Positions 8,601 to 17,263 of a stretch of 64,000 bases of DNA are shown here, in pieces; within the stretch, counting starts at the first letter, position 1; each line of letters starts with the position of its first letter. The notes below the pieces were generated by a model that saw only the letters and a list, made by a program, of their open reading frames with translations, made no database searches and was not told where the DNA came from. Made by a program: the position numbers and the translations under genes. The DNA comes from JAEMQF01 sp963850525. GTDB lineage: Bacteria; Pseudomonadota; Gammaproteobacteria; Burkholderiales; Burkholderiaceae_C. The DNA lies in NCBI GenBank assembly GCA_963850525.1, contig CAWKLQ010000011.1, positions 124,001 to 188,000 of the forward strand, in the 5' to 3' direction.

Positions 8601-10394
8601 CTGCCAGGTCCAGCGGCGGCTGCGGCGGCCGATGGCCGGCGCGTCCGGCGACGAAGAAGGGGTAGCCCGGCGTCGCGTTGGCGCCATAGCTCGGCGCCGG
8701 TGGCAGCGCGTTGCCGCGGATCGGGATCACCGCGGGCGAATAGCCGCCGCCTGTCGTCACGCCGGTCAGCGGGTCCGTGCCGCGCCCGAGCTCGCCGTCC
8801 GGCAGGCGGCGGCTGCCGTCTTCGAGCACATCATGATTGCGCCACAGGTACCACATGCCCTGCGCAAAGTGCGGGTACATGTGGCAGTGGTAGATCGCGT
8901 CGCCCACCGACAGGTTGCGGTTCGCTCCCTGGTAGGCGATCGAGTAGCTCATCGGCGTCTGCGGCCCGAGCGTCTGGCTGTCCAGGTAGGTCGATTTGTC
9001 GGTGTCGTTCTGGCCGAACCACTGGTTCGCGTGCAGGTGAAAAACGTGTGTCTCCTTGACGCCGGCGTGCACCGTGCGAAAGCGCACCGGGTCGCCCAGG
9101 TAGTTGTGGTGCACGTTGCCCGGGTCGTCGGGGTACTGCTGCACGGGTCGGCCGTTGGCGTCGTACTTGACGATCATCGCCGGGTCGCCGTTCGCCCAAG
9201 AGGTGAGGAAGAAGTCTTCCAGCGCGCACTCGACGCAGTTGGCCGCCGGGCCCTGGCCGAGGCGGTTCGCCGCGACCATGGCGCCCAGGCCGGCCGAGCC
9301 GTAGTTGATGCCGAAGCCGTCGCGGATGCCTGCGCCGGCGCCGGTCGCGTCGATCACGTCGGCGTAGGCCTGCACGGTCTTGAGTTCGTCCTGGAAGATC
9401 GACGTGAACTCGCGGAACCAGTTGGTGTTGGTCGGCGCGTAGCCGTCGCTCGCGACGACGAAGTCCTGCACCACCGCGTTCAGGTCGGTGTGCACGAGTT
9501 GCCAGCGGTTCGTGGCGGTGCGCATGTGCATGTTCAACAGCGGCAGGCCGGCCCGGCCGGTGAGCGCACCGGTCTTGTCGAGCGCCTCGTAGTTGATCAG
9601 TGCCGGCGCCTTGGCCTGCGCCTTGGCGGCCTTCCAGACCTCGCTGCGCACTTCGCTGCGGTAGACGTTGGCGCCCTGCGGTTGCACGTTGACCATGCCG
9701 TACAGGCCCATCGTGCGCGAGCCGCCGTCGCCTTCGCCACCCGCCGGAGCGCCGTTGTCGTAGAACAGGTAGGCGCCTTCGCGCTCGAGCACAAGGCGGT
9801 AGGTGAAGCGACTGACCCGGCGCGATGCCGACGATTCCCGTGCGTGCGCGGATCCCAGGTGTTGTAGCCCGGCGCGCTGCTGTCGTGCGTCAGGCCGTTG
9901 AACATCATCGAAGCGATGCGCGTCTTCGGCCGGTTGAAGCCGTTGGGCGGGCGCTCGATCATGCCGACGTCGAATTCGGGGTCGAATGCCGGCTCGACGA
10001 ACGCTTCCGCGAACGGGTCGTTGTCGGGCGTTCCCGGTGCGCTGCCGCACAGCAGGTTGGTGAAGTTCACTTCCAGCTTGTCGCCGACGTTGCCGCGCAT
10101 CACCAGCGGGCGCGGCCGCTTGTCGCTGCGCAGCGCGACGCGACAGGGCGTGGCGGCGACGCCGGGCTGGTCGAGCGTCTTGCCCGAGTCCAGATCGACG
10201 ACGTCGCGCTTCAGCGCGTAAATCATTCCGTACGGGTTGTGCGAGCCGAACCGGTTGTAGACGATCGACTGGTCCAACGCCACGACGTCGGCAACCACGG
10301 TGCCGGAGGGTCGCGCGTGGGCGGCAAGCGGCCAGGGCGCACCGAGCACCGCCAAGGCAAATAACAAACCCTTCCGACTGAATCTGGATTTCAC
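5659..10394 (-). pseudogene. large multicopper oxidase (MnxG/MofA-like), frameshifted
   Basis: A roughly 1,570-residue exported multicopper oxidase split by frameshifts. The GTG at 10394 follows AGGGAAG by 6 bases and opens a clear signal peptide (KSRFSRKG, then a hydrophobic core ending AAHA; the SRKG may be Tat-like). Copper motifs visible in order: HLHANQW (near 9030), HCHMYPHFAQGM (near 8850-8895, the classic type-1/trinuclear signature), HDHFAASSIQQHG (near 7725-7765), HSFRVIGHNYP (near 5840) and a C-terminal YWHYRDGP (near 5720). Size and dispersed motifs recall the giant oxidases MnxG and MofA linked to Mn(II) oxidation; the substrate is unproven. Between 9808 and 9840 the frame changes twice: THG is followed in a second frame by IVGIAPGQS and in a third by FTYRLVLEREG. 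This could be sequence error, decay or, less likely, recoding. Confidence 0.75.
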
Positions 10395-10993
10395 GAGTGG
10401 CTTCCCTGTAGCAAATTGATTGGATGCGGCAATTGATTCGAAGCGGTTCATGAACTGGATTTGCTTGAACTCGGCAGTTCCATTCAGTAGTCTATTTCTT
10501 AAGTTGTATTTAATACTCACGCGCTCCGGGAACCGTCTTCGAGTTCCGCCTGCTGAGATTCCGCATATTCGGTCCGCAACCCCCGCCAGCCACGTTTTCG
10601 GAGCCTGGGCTGACCCACTCCCCGCAGGTGAAGACCTGGATAAATCTGCTCTTTGGGGAAGTTGACTTGGCATGGGTTCTCGGGGATTCGATTAATTCCA
10701 TGAAAGGTAAATTGGATGACCCTGAAGAGTCAAACTGAATACCCCCCTTGTCTCCGTGAGAGGGCCCCCTTCAAACAGGTGGAATCGCGGCGCGCCAAAT
10801 ATCGAACCGGTACTTGTTCACTTTTCCGGGAAAGTGCATATAGATTTTCCCGATCAGCACTTCACCGGACATCTATCGCGCCCAGGGCATTTATCTTTTC
10901 TGAAACTGAAGCAACGCCTGAAACCCCCGCGACGTCGCGGCGCCGCGCGTTACAGTGGCGACCGATCCTGCGGACATTCCAGAGGCGCCCCCG
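10395..10993. other. AT-rich intergenic region upstream of the multicopper oxidase
   Basis: Nearly 600 bases, clearly richer in A and T than the surroundings, between the divergent multicopper oxidase and cupin genes. I see no convincing gene in it. It probably holds promoters for both flanking genes, and the 18-bp near-palindrome at 10819-10836 lies inside. The compositional dip could also mark an old junction, but no repeats or integrase traces support that. Confidence 0.5.
10819..10836. promoter_or_regulatory. candidate operator, 18-bp near-palindrome
   Basis: CACTTTTCCGGGAAAGTG reads almost identically on both strands, with one mismatched pair around a central CCGG. It lies in the AT-rich divergent region, about 160 bases before the cupin start and 425 before the multicopper oxidase start. 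A regulator binding site is possible; no cognate regulator gene is adjacent. Confidence 0.3.
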
Positions 10994-11391
10994 ATGCCCG
11001 AGCCAACCCCCACCGAGTTCACCCAAGTCGTCCTGTACACCGGCGCCGACGGCCGCGCGCGCTTTCGCGAAGACGCGCTGCCGCTGACGCAGGGCACGCC
11101 GCAGTCGATGCTCTCAGCGCTGCTTCCCAGCGGTGAATGCAGTTGCGCCGCAGCCCACCCGGCTTTCGCAGCGCGTTTCATTGCACGGGCACGCCGCAAT
11201 GGGTGTTCATCCTGAGCGGCGAAATGGAGATCGGCCTGCAAGACGGCAGCTCGCGAGTATTCAAGCCCGGCGAACACTTCTATTCCGCCGACGTGTTGCC
11301 CCTGGGCGCAGCGTTCGACGCCGCGGTCCACGGCCACTGGAGCCGGCAACGCGGCGCCGACCCGCTGGTGACGCTGTTCGTTCGCGCCTGA
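10994..11391 (+). pseudogene. small cupin-domain protein, frameshifted
   Basis: A single small cupin of about 130 residues broken near 11130-11137. The first part reads MPEPTPTEFTQVVLYTG and stays open through MLSALLPSGE. The remainder continues in another frame as MQLRRSPPGFRSAFHCTG, then PQWVFILSGEMEIGLQDG and FKPGEHFYSADVLP. The second half has the cupin pattern (HCTGTPQWVFILSGEMEI, then PGEHFYSAD), and the two halves fit together if one base is missing around GGTGAATG. An ATG exists at the break (11137), so a short second-half protein could still be made. Substrate unknown. It precedes an SDR gene by 31 bases, so the two were probably co-transcribed. Confidence 0.65.
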
Positions 11392-11422
11392 CCCACCCGC
11401 AATTCAGCGAGCACTCTGACCC

Positions 11423-12184
11423 ATGAAGATCTTCGATCTCGCCGGCCGCACCGCCCTCATCACCGGCTCCAGCAAAGGCATCGGCTTGTCGCTCGCCGCG
11501 GCGCTGGGCGGCGCAGGCGCGCGCGTCGTGCTGAACGCGCGCGATGCGGCACGGCTCGAGCAATCACGCGAAGCGTTGCACGGCCGCGGGCTGGACGTGC
11601 ACGCAGTCGCTTTCGACGTGACCGACGCCGACGCCGTGGAGCGCGGCATCGCGCAAGTCGAAGCAGCGATCGGCCCAATCGACATCCTGATCAACAACGC
11701 CGGCATGCAGCACCGCGCGCCGTTCGCCGAGTTTCCCGTCGACGCGTGGCGCAAGATCACGGCGACGAATCTGGACAGCGTGTTCTACGTCGGCCGCGCC
11801 GTCGCGCAGCGCATGATCCAGCGCAAGCGCGGCAAGATCATCAACGTCTGCTCGGTGCAAAGCGAACTCGGCCGCCCCGGCATCGCGCCCTACGCCGCGA
11901 CCAAAGGCGCAGTGAAGATGTTGACCAAGGGCATGGCGATTGATCTCGGCAAACACGGCATCCAGGTGAATGGCCTGGGGCCGGGTTACTTCAAGACCGA
12001 ACTCAACCAGGCGCTCGTCGACGACCCGGCGTTCAGCGCATGGCTCGCCGGGCGCACGCCCGCGGGGCGCTGGGGCAACGTCGAAGAGCTGCACGGCGCG
12101 GCGATCTTCCTCGCCTCGGACGCCGCGAGCTTCGTCAGCGGCCACATCCTCTATGTGGACGGGGGCATCACGGCGAGTCTGTAG
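11423..12184 (+). CDS. SDR-family oxidoreductase (gluconate 5-dehydrogenase-like)
   Basis: NAD(P)-dependent short-chain dehydrogenase/reductase of 253 residues, a normal size for a classical SDR. It has the cofactor motif TGSSKGIGLS near residue 14, NNAG near 92, and the catalytic Ser followed by Y-x3-K in PYAATKGAVKML near 156. The C-terminus ends with the usual DGGITASL. Sequence style (FDLAGRTALITGSSKGIG, GRWGNVEELHGAAIFLASDAASFVSGH) resembles gluconate 5-dehydrogenase and 2-deoxy-D-gluconate 3-dehydrogenase. The substrate cannot be fixed. It follows the cupin gene, and its stop codon abuts the convergent methyltransferase gene. Confidence 0.85.
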   Translation: MKIFDLAGRTALITGSSKGIGLSLAAALGGAGARVVLNARDAARLEQSREALHGRGLDVHAVAFDVTDADAVERGIAQVEAAIGPIDILINNAGMQHRAPFAEFPVDAWRKITATNLDSVFYVGRAVAQRMIQRKRGKIINVCSVQSELGRPGIAPYAATKGAVKMLTKGMAIDLGKHGIQVNGLGPGYFKTELNQALVDDPAFSAWLAGRTPAGRWGNVEELHGAAIFLASDAASFVSGHILYVDGGITASL

Positions 12185-12883
12185 TCAGGCCGCGAGCGCG
12201 CTGCGCCGGTAGGTCAGCAAGCGCCCTTTGTACGCGGCGGCGTTGTCGGTCGCCGCGCAGTCGAGCCGCAGTTCGGTGAGCGCAAACCCCTGCGCCGCCA
12301 TCAAGCGGTTGAATGCGGGCCGATTGCCGCGGTCCGGGTCGACGATCCAGACTTCGCTCGCCGCGGCGGCGTGCTTCGCGATGAAACCGGCCAACGCGCC
12401 ATTCGCGTCGCGTTCGTAGAGCACGTCGCTGCCGATGATGAGTTCGAAGCGGCCGCGCACCGCGTCGCCCAAGGCCGCCTCTGCCGGCGCGGATTCGCCC
12501 CAATGGCCGTGCCGGTATTTCATCGGCAACAGCGCGTTGAGGCGCAGGTTCTCGCGCAAGAAGACGCCCGCCAGCGGATGGCAATCACTCGCTGTCACGT
12601 CGGCGCCGCGCCGGTGGCCCACGAGGCTCGCCAGGGCCAAGCCGCAGCCCAGCTCGAGAATGCGCTCGGTGGCGCTGACCGGCCGCAGCGCCAGGCGCCG
12701 AGCCAGCTGCACACCCGAGGGCCACAGCAAGCCGAACAGCGGCCAGGCGGCCGACGAGATGCCCAGGCGCTCGGCCTCGCCCAGCGGGTCGGAGAACTGC
12801 TCGCAATCGAGCAGCGAACGCATCGACAAGTCGGCCACGCCGGCGACGGCGATCTGTTCCTGTTTGGTCTGGAAGCCGGGCAT
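12185..12883 (-). CDS. class I SAM-dependent methyltransferase (Methyltransf_16-like)
   Basis: 232-residue predicted methyltransferase. The SAM-binding motif I is ILELGCGLALASLVGHRRGADVTASD at residues ~94-119, followed by an acidic motif II. Later comes FELIIGSDVLYERD (about 150-163), typical of the family that includes nicotinamide N-methyltransferase-like and protein-lysine methyltransferases. It is a cytoplasmic enzyme with no signal or membrane segment. The actual substrate is unknown. It is convergent with the SDR gene and divergent from a LysR regulator, with about 200 bases between those starts. Confidence 0.75.
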   Translation of the reverse strand: MPGFQTKQEQIAVAGVADLSMRSLLDCEQFSDPLGEAERLGISSAAWPLFGLLWPSGVQLARRLALRPVSATERILELGCGLALASLVGHRRGADVTASDCHPLAGVFLRENLRLNALLPMKYRHGHWGESAPAEAALGDAVRGRFELIIGSDVLYERDANGALAGFIAKHAAAASEVWIVDPDRGNRPAFNRLMAAQGFALTELRLDCAATDNAAAYKGRLLTYRRSALAA

Positions 12884-13086
12884 CAGCGGGGGGTGCGAAG
12901 CAGCGCGTCAGGCGCTTCGGGGCAGTTGCGAGTGCGCAGTATGCGCGTCACGGCCCGGCCCGCAGCAACCGGCGTTGGCGCGAACGTCGCACGCGGCGGG
13001 CCGGCGCGGACGGACGGCTGGGCGCAGAAGCCGGCTCGGCATCGGTTACAACCGCAGTTGCGCCCCGCAGAAAACCGCCGCGTTCG

Positions 13087-14007
13087 ATGAACTACCGCCA
13101 CCTCACCCTGCGCCAGTTCCGCTACTTCATCGCCGTCGCTGAAAGCGGCTCGGTCGCCTCCGCCTCGCGAATGCTCAACCTCGCGCAAAGCGCGCTCACC
13201 AAAAGCTTGGCTGAACTCGAAGCCGAACTGGGCAGCCAGTTGTTCGAGCGCAGCTCCAAGGGCATGACGCTCACGCCGCAGGGGCACCGCTTTCTGGCGA
13301 GTGCGCGCAAAGTCATCGCGTCGGTCGCCGACGCGTTGCGCCTGCACGGCGGCGACGCCGCGCCCGAACTCACGGGCGTGCTCGCGGTGGGCGTGACGAG
13401 CCTCGTCGCGGGCTACTACCTGAGCGAACTGTTCAGCCGCTTTCGCCGCAACTGCCCCGGCGTGGAGGTGTTCGTCACGGAAGACGCGCCGCGCTTTCTC
13501 GAACACTTGCTGATCAACGGCGAACTCGACGTCGCGATCATGGTCTGCAACGCCTTGAGCGAACCGCAGGCGATGCTCTCGGAAACACTCACGCGCAGCC
13601 AGAACCGGGTCTGGCTGCCGTCGAACCACGAACTGACCGCTGACGACGAGGTCACGCTCGCGCAGTGCGCGGCGTGCGACCAGATCGTGCTCGAGGCGGA
13701 CCGCATCGACGACCTGATGGCCGGAGTCTGGGCGCGCCATCAGTTGAAGCCGCGCACGATTTTGCGCACCTCGTCGTTAGAGGCGGTGCGCTCGCTCGTC
13801 GGCGCCGGCGCCGGAGTCGCTGTGCTGCCCGACTTCCTGTACCGGCCGTGGACGCTCGACGCCGAGCACGTGGAAGTGCGGCGCCTGCGCGACGCCGTGC
13901 CGACGATCGACGTCGGTCTGGTCTGGCGGCGCGGCTCGGGCCTCAAGCCGGCGGCGACCGAGTTCATCGAACTCGCGCGCGAGCAGTCGCGGCTGCGCCG
14001 CGCGTAA
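13087..14007 (+). CDS. LysR-family transcriptional regulator
   Basis: 306 residues, the standard LysR length. The N-terminal winged helix-turn-helix is unmistakable: LRQFRYFIAVAESGSVASASRMLNLAQSALTKSLAELEAELGSQLFERS, residues ~9-57. The co-inducer-binding domain follows. It faces the end of the aldehyde dehydrogenase operon, convergently, with about 50 bases between the stops. Control of the polyamine-type operon is therefore possible, but LysR genes more often regulate a divergent gene, which here would be the methyltransferase. The inducer is unknown. Confidence 0.9.
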   Translation: MNYRHLTLRQFRYFIAVAESGSVASASRMLNLAQSALTKSLAELEAELGSQLFERSSKGMTLTPQGHRFLASARKVIASVADALRLHGGDAAPELTGVLAVGVTSLVAGYYLSELFSRFRRNCPGVEVFVTEDAPRFLEHLLINGELDVAIMVCNALSEPQAMLSETLTRSQNRVWLPSNHELTADDEVTLAQCAACDQIVLEADRIDDLMAGVWARHQLKPRTILRTSSLEAVRSLVGAGAGVAVLPDFLYRPWTLDAEHVEVRRLRDAVPTIDVGLVWRRGSGLKPAATEFIELAREQSRLRRA

Positions 14008-14058
14008 TGTTGGCAGCGTTGCGCAGCGGCGCCACGCGCCCCGCTGTGACCTCGCGAG

Positions 14059-15498
14059 CTACATCTTCACCATCACATGCCGCGCCACCGTGTAGTCCTC
14101 CAGCGCGTACATGCTCATGTCCTTGCCGTAGCCCGATGACTTCATGCCGCCGTGCGGCATCTCGTTGACGAGCATGAAATGCGTGTTGATCCAGGTGCAA
14201 CCGTATTGCAGTTTCTTCGCGACGCGCATCGCTTTGCCCACGTCTTGCGTCCAGACGCTCGAGGCGAGGCCATAGTCGCTGTCGTTGGCCCAGGCGATCG
14301 CTTGTTCGGTGTCGGTAAAGCGCGTCACGCTGACCACCGGGCCGAAGACTTCGCGCTTCACGATTTCGTCTTCCTGGCGCGCGCCGGCCACGACGGTGGG
14401 CTCGTAGAAGAAACCCGCGCCGGCGCGCGCCTTGCCACCGGCAGTGATTTCCATGTGACCCGTCATCTGCGCGCGCTCGACAAAACTCGCGACGCGATTG
14501 CGCTGCCGGTCGCTGATGAGCGGGCCGATTTCCGACTCCGGGTCGTCCTGCATGCCGACCTTGATGCTCTTGGCCGCGCTCGACAAGTCGGCGACCAATC
14601 GGTCGTAGACCTTGCCGCCGGCGTAGACGCGGCACGCCGCGGTGCAGTCCTGCCCCGCGTTGTAATAGCCGAAGGTGCGCAGGCCTTCGACGACCGCGGC
14701 GATGTCGGCGTCGTCGAAGACGATCACCGGCGCCTTGCCGCCGAGCTCCAGGTGGGTCCGCTTCAAGGTTCCGGTCGCCGCCTGCAGAATCTTGCGTCCC
14801 GTGCTCACGTCGCCCGTCAGGCTCACCATCGCGACTTTCGGGTGTTCGACGAGCGGCTGGCCCACACTCGCGCCACGCCCGGCAATGACGTTGATCACGC
14901 CTTTCGGAAAGATCTCGGCGGCGACTTTGGCGAGCAGCAAGGTCGTGAGCGGCGTCTGCTCGCTCGGCTTGATCACCACCGTGTTGCCCGCGGCGAGCGC
15001 CGGCGCGAGCTTCCACGCCGCCATCATGAGCGGATAGTTCCACGGCGCGATCGAGCCGACCACGCCGATCGCGTCGCGCCGGATCATGCTCGTGTGGCCC
15101 GCGAGGTATTCGTTGGCGAGCGTTCCGCCCATGCAGCGCGCCGCGCCGGCGAAGTAGCGGTAGCAGTCGGCGACGGCCGGAATCTCGTCGCCGAGCGCGC
15201 GCGCATACGGCTTGCCGCAGTTCAGCGACTCCAGGCGCGCGAACTCTTCGCCGCGCGACTCGATCGCATCCGCCAGCTTGAGCAACATGCGTGAGCGCTC
15301 CATCGGCGTGGTTTCGCTCCAGGAATCAAACGCGCGGTGCGCGGCCGACACCGCCTTGTGCACCTGCTCGGTGGAGGCCTCGCGCAGCGCGACAAGCAAC
15401 TCGCCGGTCGCGGGGTTCAGCACGTTTTCGGCGTCGCCTTCACCGGCGACAAAAGCGCCGTCGATGAACAGTTGGGTGGGCAAGTCGATGTTGGCCAT
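14059..15498 (-). CDS. patD: gamma-aminobutyraldehyde dehydrogenase
   Basis: NAD-dependent aldehyde dehydrogenase of 479 residues, the usual size, oxidising 4-aminobutanal (1-pyrroline) to GABA in putrescine breakdown. Visible motifs include WNYPLMMAAWKLAPALAAGNTVVIKPSE (about 153-180), LELGGKAP with the general-base Glu (about 252), and GQDCTAACRVY with the catalytic Cys (about 286). It is the last gene of a minus-strand operon: binding protein, ATPase, permease, permease, dehydrogenase. This matches the E. coli ydcSTUV-patD order exactly, which is the main reason for choosing this substrate over other aldehydes. The start is 30 bases after the permease stop, with GGAGCC just upstream. Confidence 0.85.
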   Translation of the reverse strand: MANIDLPTQLFIDGAFVAGEGDAENVLNPATGELLVALREASTEQVHKAVSAAHRAFDSWSETTPMERSRMLLKLADAIESRGEEFARLESLNCGKPYARALGDEIPAVADCYRYFAGAARCMGGTLANEYLAGHTSMIRRDAIGVVGSIAPWNYPLMMAAWKLAPALAAGNTVVIKPSEQTPLTTLLLAKVAAEIFPKGVINVIAGRGASVGQPLVEHPKVAMVSLTGDVSTGRKILQAATGTLKRTHLELGGKAPVIVFDDADIAAVVEGLRTFGYYNAGQDCTAACRVYAGGKVYDRLVADLSSAAKSIKVGMQDDPESEIGPLISDRQRNRVASFVERAQMTGHMEITAGGKARAGAGFFYEPTVVAGARQEDEIVKREVFGPVVSVTRFTDTEQAIAWANDSDYGLASSVWTQDVGKAMRVAKKLQYGCTWINTHFMLVNEMPHGGMKSSGYGKDMSMYALEDYTVARHVMVKM

Positions 15499-15528
15499 GG
15501 CAGGCTCCTTCTGGCGTGTGAAGCGGGT

Positions 15529-16329
15529 TCAGCGATGCACGGGTTCATCCGCGCGGGTGAGAAAGTAGGCAGCGAGGATGGGAACGAACGTGAGCGCGAT
15601 GATGATCACGGCGACGACGTTGGTCACGGGGCGCTGGCGCGGCCGCACCAGCTCTTGCAGCATCCAGATCGGCAGCGTCGTCTGCTGGCCGGCAGTGAAC
15701 GTGGTGACGATGACTTCGTCGAAGCTCAGCGCAAACGCGAGCAACGCGCCTGCCAGCAGCGCCGAGCCGAGTTGCGGCAAGACGATGTAGCGCAAGGTTT
15801 GAAACGCGTCGGCGCCGAGGTCCATCGACGCCTCGATCAGGTTCGGATTCAGGCGCCGGAGTCGCGCGACCGCGTTGTTGAAGACGACGACGACGCAGAA
15901 CGTCGCGTGGCCGATGACGATGGTCCAGAACGAAAACGGAATCTCCAGCGTGCCGTACGCCGAGCGCAAGGCGATTCCGGTGATCACACCGGGTAAGGCG
16001 ATCGGCAGGATGAGCAGCAGCGAGATCGCGTCGCGGCCGAAGAAGCTGGCGCGCGCCAGCGCCGCGGCGGCCAGCGTGCCGAGCAGCAGCGCGAGCGCGG
16101 TAGACCAGGCAGCGACCTGAAAACTCAAGCCGATCGCCTCCCACACGTCGGCGCGCTCCCACGCGACGCCGAACCACCGCGTCGTCAGCGCGGGTGGCGG
16201 GAACACGTAACTCTTGTCCTCTGCACTGAAGGCATAGACGACGATGAGCGCGAGCGGAATGTGCAGGAAGGCGACGGCACCCCACGCCGCCGCCCGCAAT
16301 GCCCAGTGTGCAGTGCGTTCAGAGCGCAT
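15529..16329 (-). CDS. ydcV: polyamine-type ABC transporter permease (YdcV/PotC-like)
   Basis: 266-residue inner-membrane permease with about six hydrophobic helices. The cytoplasmic EAA loop, which docks on the ATPase, is visible as EASMDLGADAFQTLRYIVLPQLGSALLAG (about 165-195). Its partner permease overlaps by 11 bases upstream, and the aldehyde dehydrogenase gene follows downstream. The expected substrate is putrescine, another polyamine or a related amine, judged from the order of the whole operon; the permease sequence alone only says spermidine/putrescine-type importer. Confidence 0.85.
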   Translation of the reverse strand: MRSERTAHWALRAAAWGAVAFLHIPLALIVVYAFSAEDKSYVFPPPALTTRWFGVAWERADVWEAIGLSFQVAAWSTALALLLGTLAAAALARASFFGRDAISLLLILPIALPGVITGIALRSAYGTLEIPFSFWTIVIGHATFCVVVVFNNAVARLRRLNPNLIEASMDLGADAFQTLRYIVLPQLGSALLAGALLAFALSFDEVIVTTFTAGQQTTLPIWMLQELVRPRQRPVTNVVAVIIIALTFVPILAAYFLTRADEPVHR

Positions 16330-17263
16330 CGAAGGCTCCGAGCTTCTTCGCGAACCACAAATACACGCCGATCACGACGATGGGCACGAGCGAAAACGCC
16401 GCGGCGAACGGCACGTTGCCCGCCACACCCTGCTGCTTGTAGACGACCTGGCCGATGTAATTCGTGCTGTCGCCGATGACTTGCGGAATGATGTAGTCGC
16501 CCAGCGTCAGAGAAAACGTGAAGATCGAACCCGCCGCGATGCCCGGCATCGCCAGCGGAAAGATCACCTTGGCAAAAGTCATTGCCGGTCGGGCGCCGAG
16601 GTCGCTCGAGGCTTCGATGTAGGAGCCAGGGATGCGCTCAATCGCCGCCTGGATCGGCAAAATCATGAACGGCAGCCACATGTAGACGAACACGACAAAG
16701 GTGCCGATCGCAGAAAAACTCAGCGACGGCCCGCCCACCGCCGGCGCCTCGAGCAGTGCCTCCAACAGCCAGGTCAAGTGCAGCTGCTGCGCCGTCCACG
16801 AGATCGCGCCTTCCTTGGCGAGCAGCAGCTTCCACGCGTACAGGCGCACCAGGTAGCTCGACCAGAGCGGCAGCATCACAGCGATGTAAAGCGCCGCCTT
16901 TTGCGCGCCGGTCGCGTAACGCGCCATGAAGTAGGCGAGCGGAAAGCCGATCGCGATGCACGCCAGCGTGACGAGCACCGCCATCGTCACGGAGCGCCGC
17001 GCCACGTCGAGGTTCGACGGCTCGGTGAGCGCGACGAAATTCTTCAACGTGAACTCGCGCACCACTTGCCCGGTAAATTCGTCCAGGCCGAAAAATGCGT
17101 TGGCGAGCAGCGCGAACAGCGAGCCGAGGTAGATCACGCCGAACCACAGCAGCGGCGGCGCGAGCAGCACCAGCAGCAACAGACCGCGGCGCGTGTAGAG
17201 CAGGTCCGAGATGCGCCGCTGCAGCCCGCCGGGTGGCGCCGCCAAGACGAGCGTCGCGCTCAT
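16319..17263 (-). CDS. ydcU: polyamine-type ABC transporter permease (YdcU/PotB-like)
   Basis: 314 residues with several membrane-spanning segments; the first follows the basic YTRRG (about 29-55, LLLLVLLAPPLLWFGVIYLGSLFALLANAF). The EAA loop is EASSDLGARPAMTFAKVIFPLAMPGIAAG (about 217-245). It overlaps the ATPase gene by 4 bases upstream and the second permease gene by 11 bases downstream, so the three membrane-complex subunits are translationally coupled. It forms a heterodimeric channel with the YdcV-like permease. Substrate inferred from operon order. Confidence 0.85.
   Translation of the reverse strand: MSATLVLAAPPGGLQRRISDLLYTRRGLLLLVLLAPPLLWFGVIYLGSLFALLANAFFGLDEFTGQVVREFTLKNFVALTEPSNLDVARRSVTMAVLVTLACIAIGFPLAYFMARYATGAQKAALYIAVMLPLWSSYLVRLYAWKLLLAKEGAISWTAQQLHLTWLLEALLEAPAVGGPSLSFSAIGTFVVFVYMWLPFMILPIQAAIERIPGSYIEASSDLGARPAMTFAKVIFPLAMPGIAAGSIFTFSLTLGDYIIPQVIGDSTNYIGQVVYKQQGVAGNVPFAAAFSLVPIVVIGVYLWFAKKLGAFDAL

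Noticed and set aside
5722..9867. A 1,381-codon open frame on the plus strand, antisense to the multicopper oxidase
   Set aside because: It arises from third-position GC bias. It shows no domains, has Val/Arg/His-rich composition typical of antisense frames, and the opposite strand carries clear copper motifs.
11137..11391. Cupin second half as an independent gene
   Set aside because: It has an in-frame ATG but no ribosome binding site, and the upstream frame supplies the missing N-terminus of the same domain. One broken gene is simpler.
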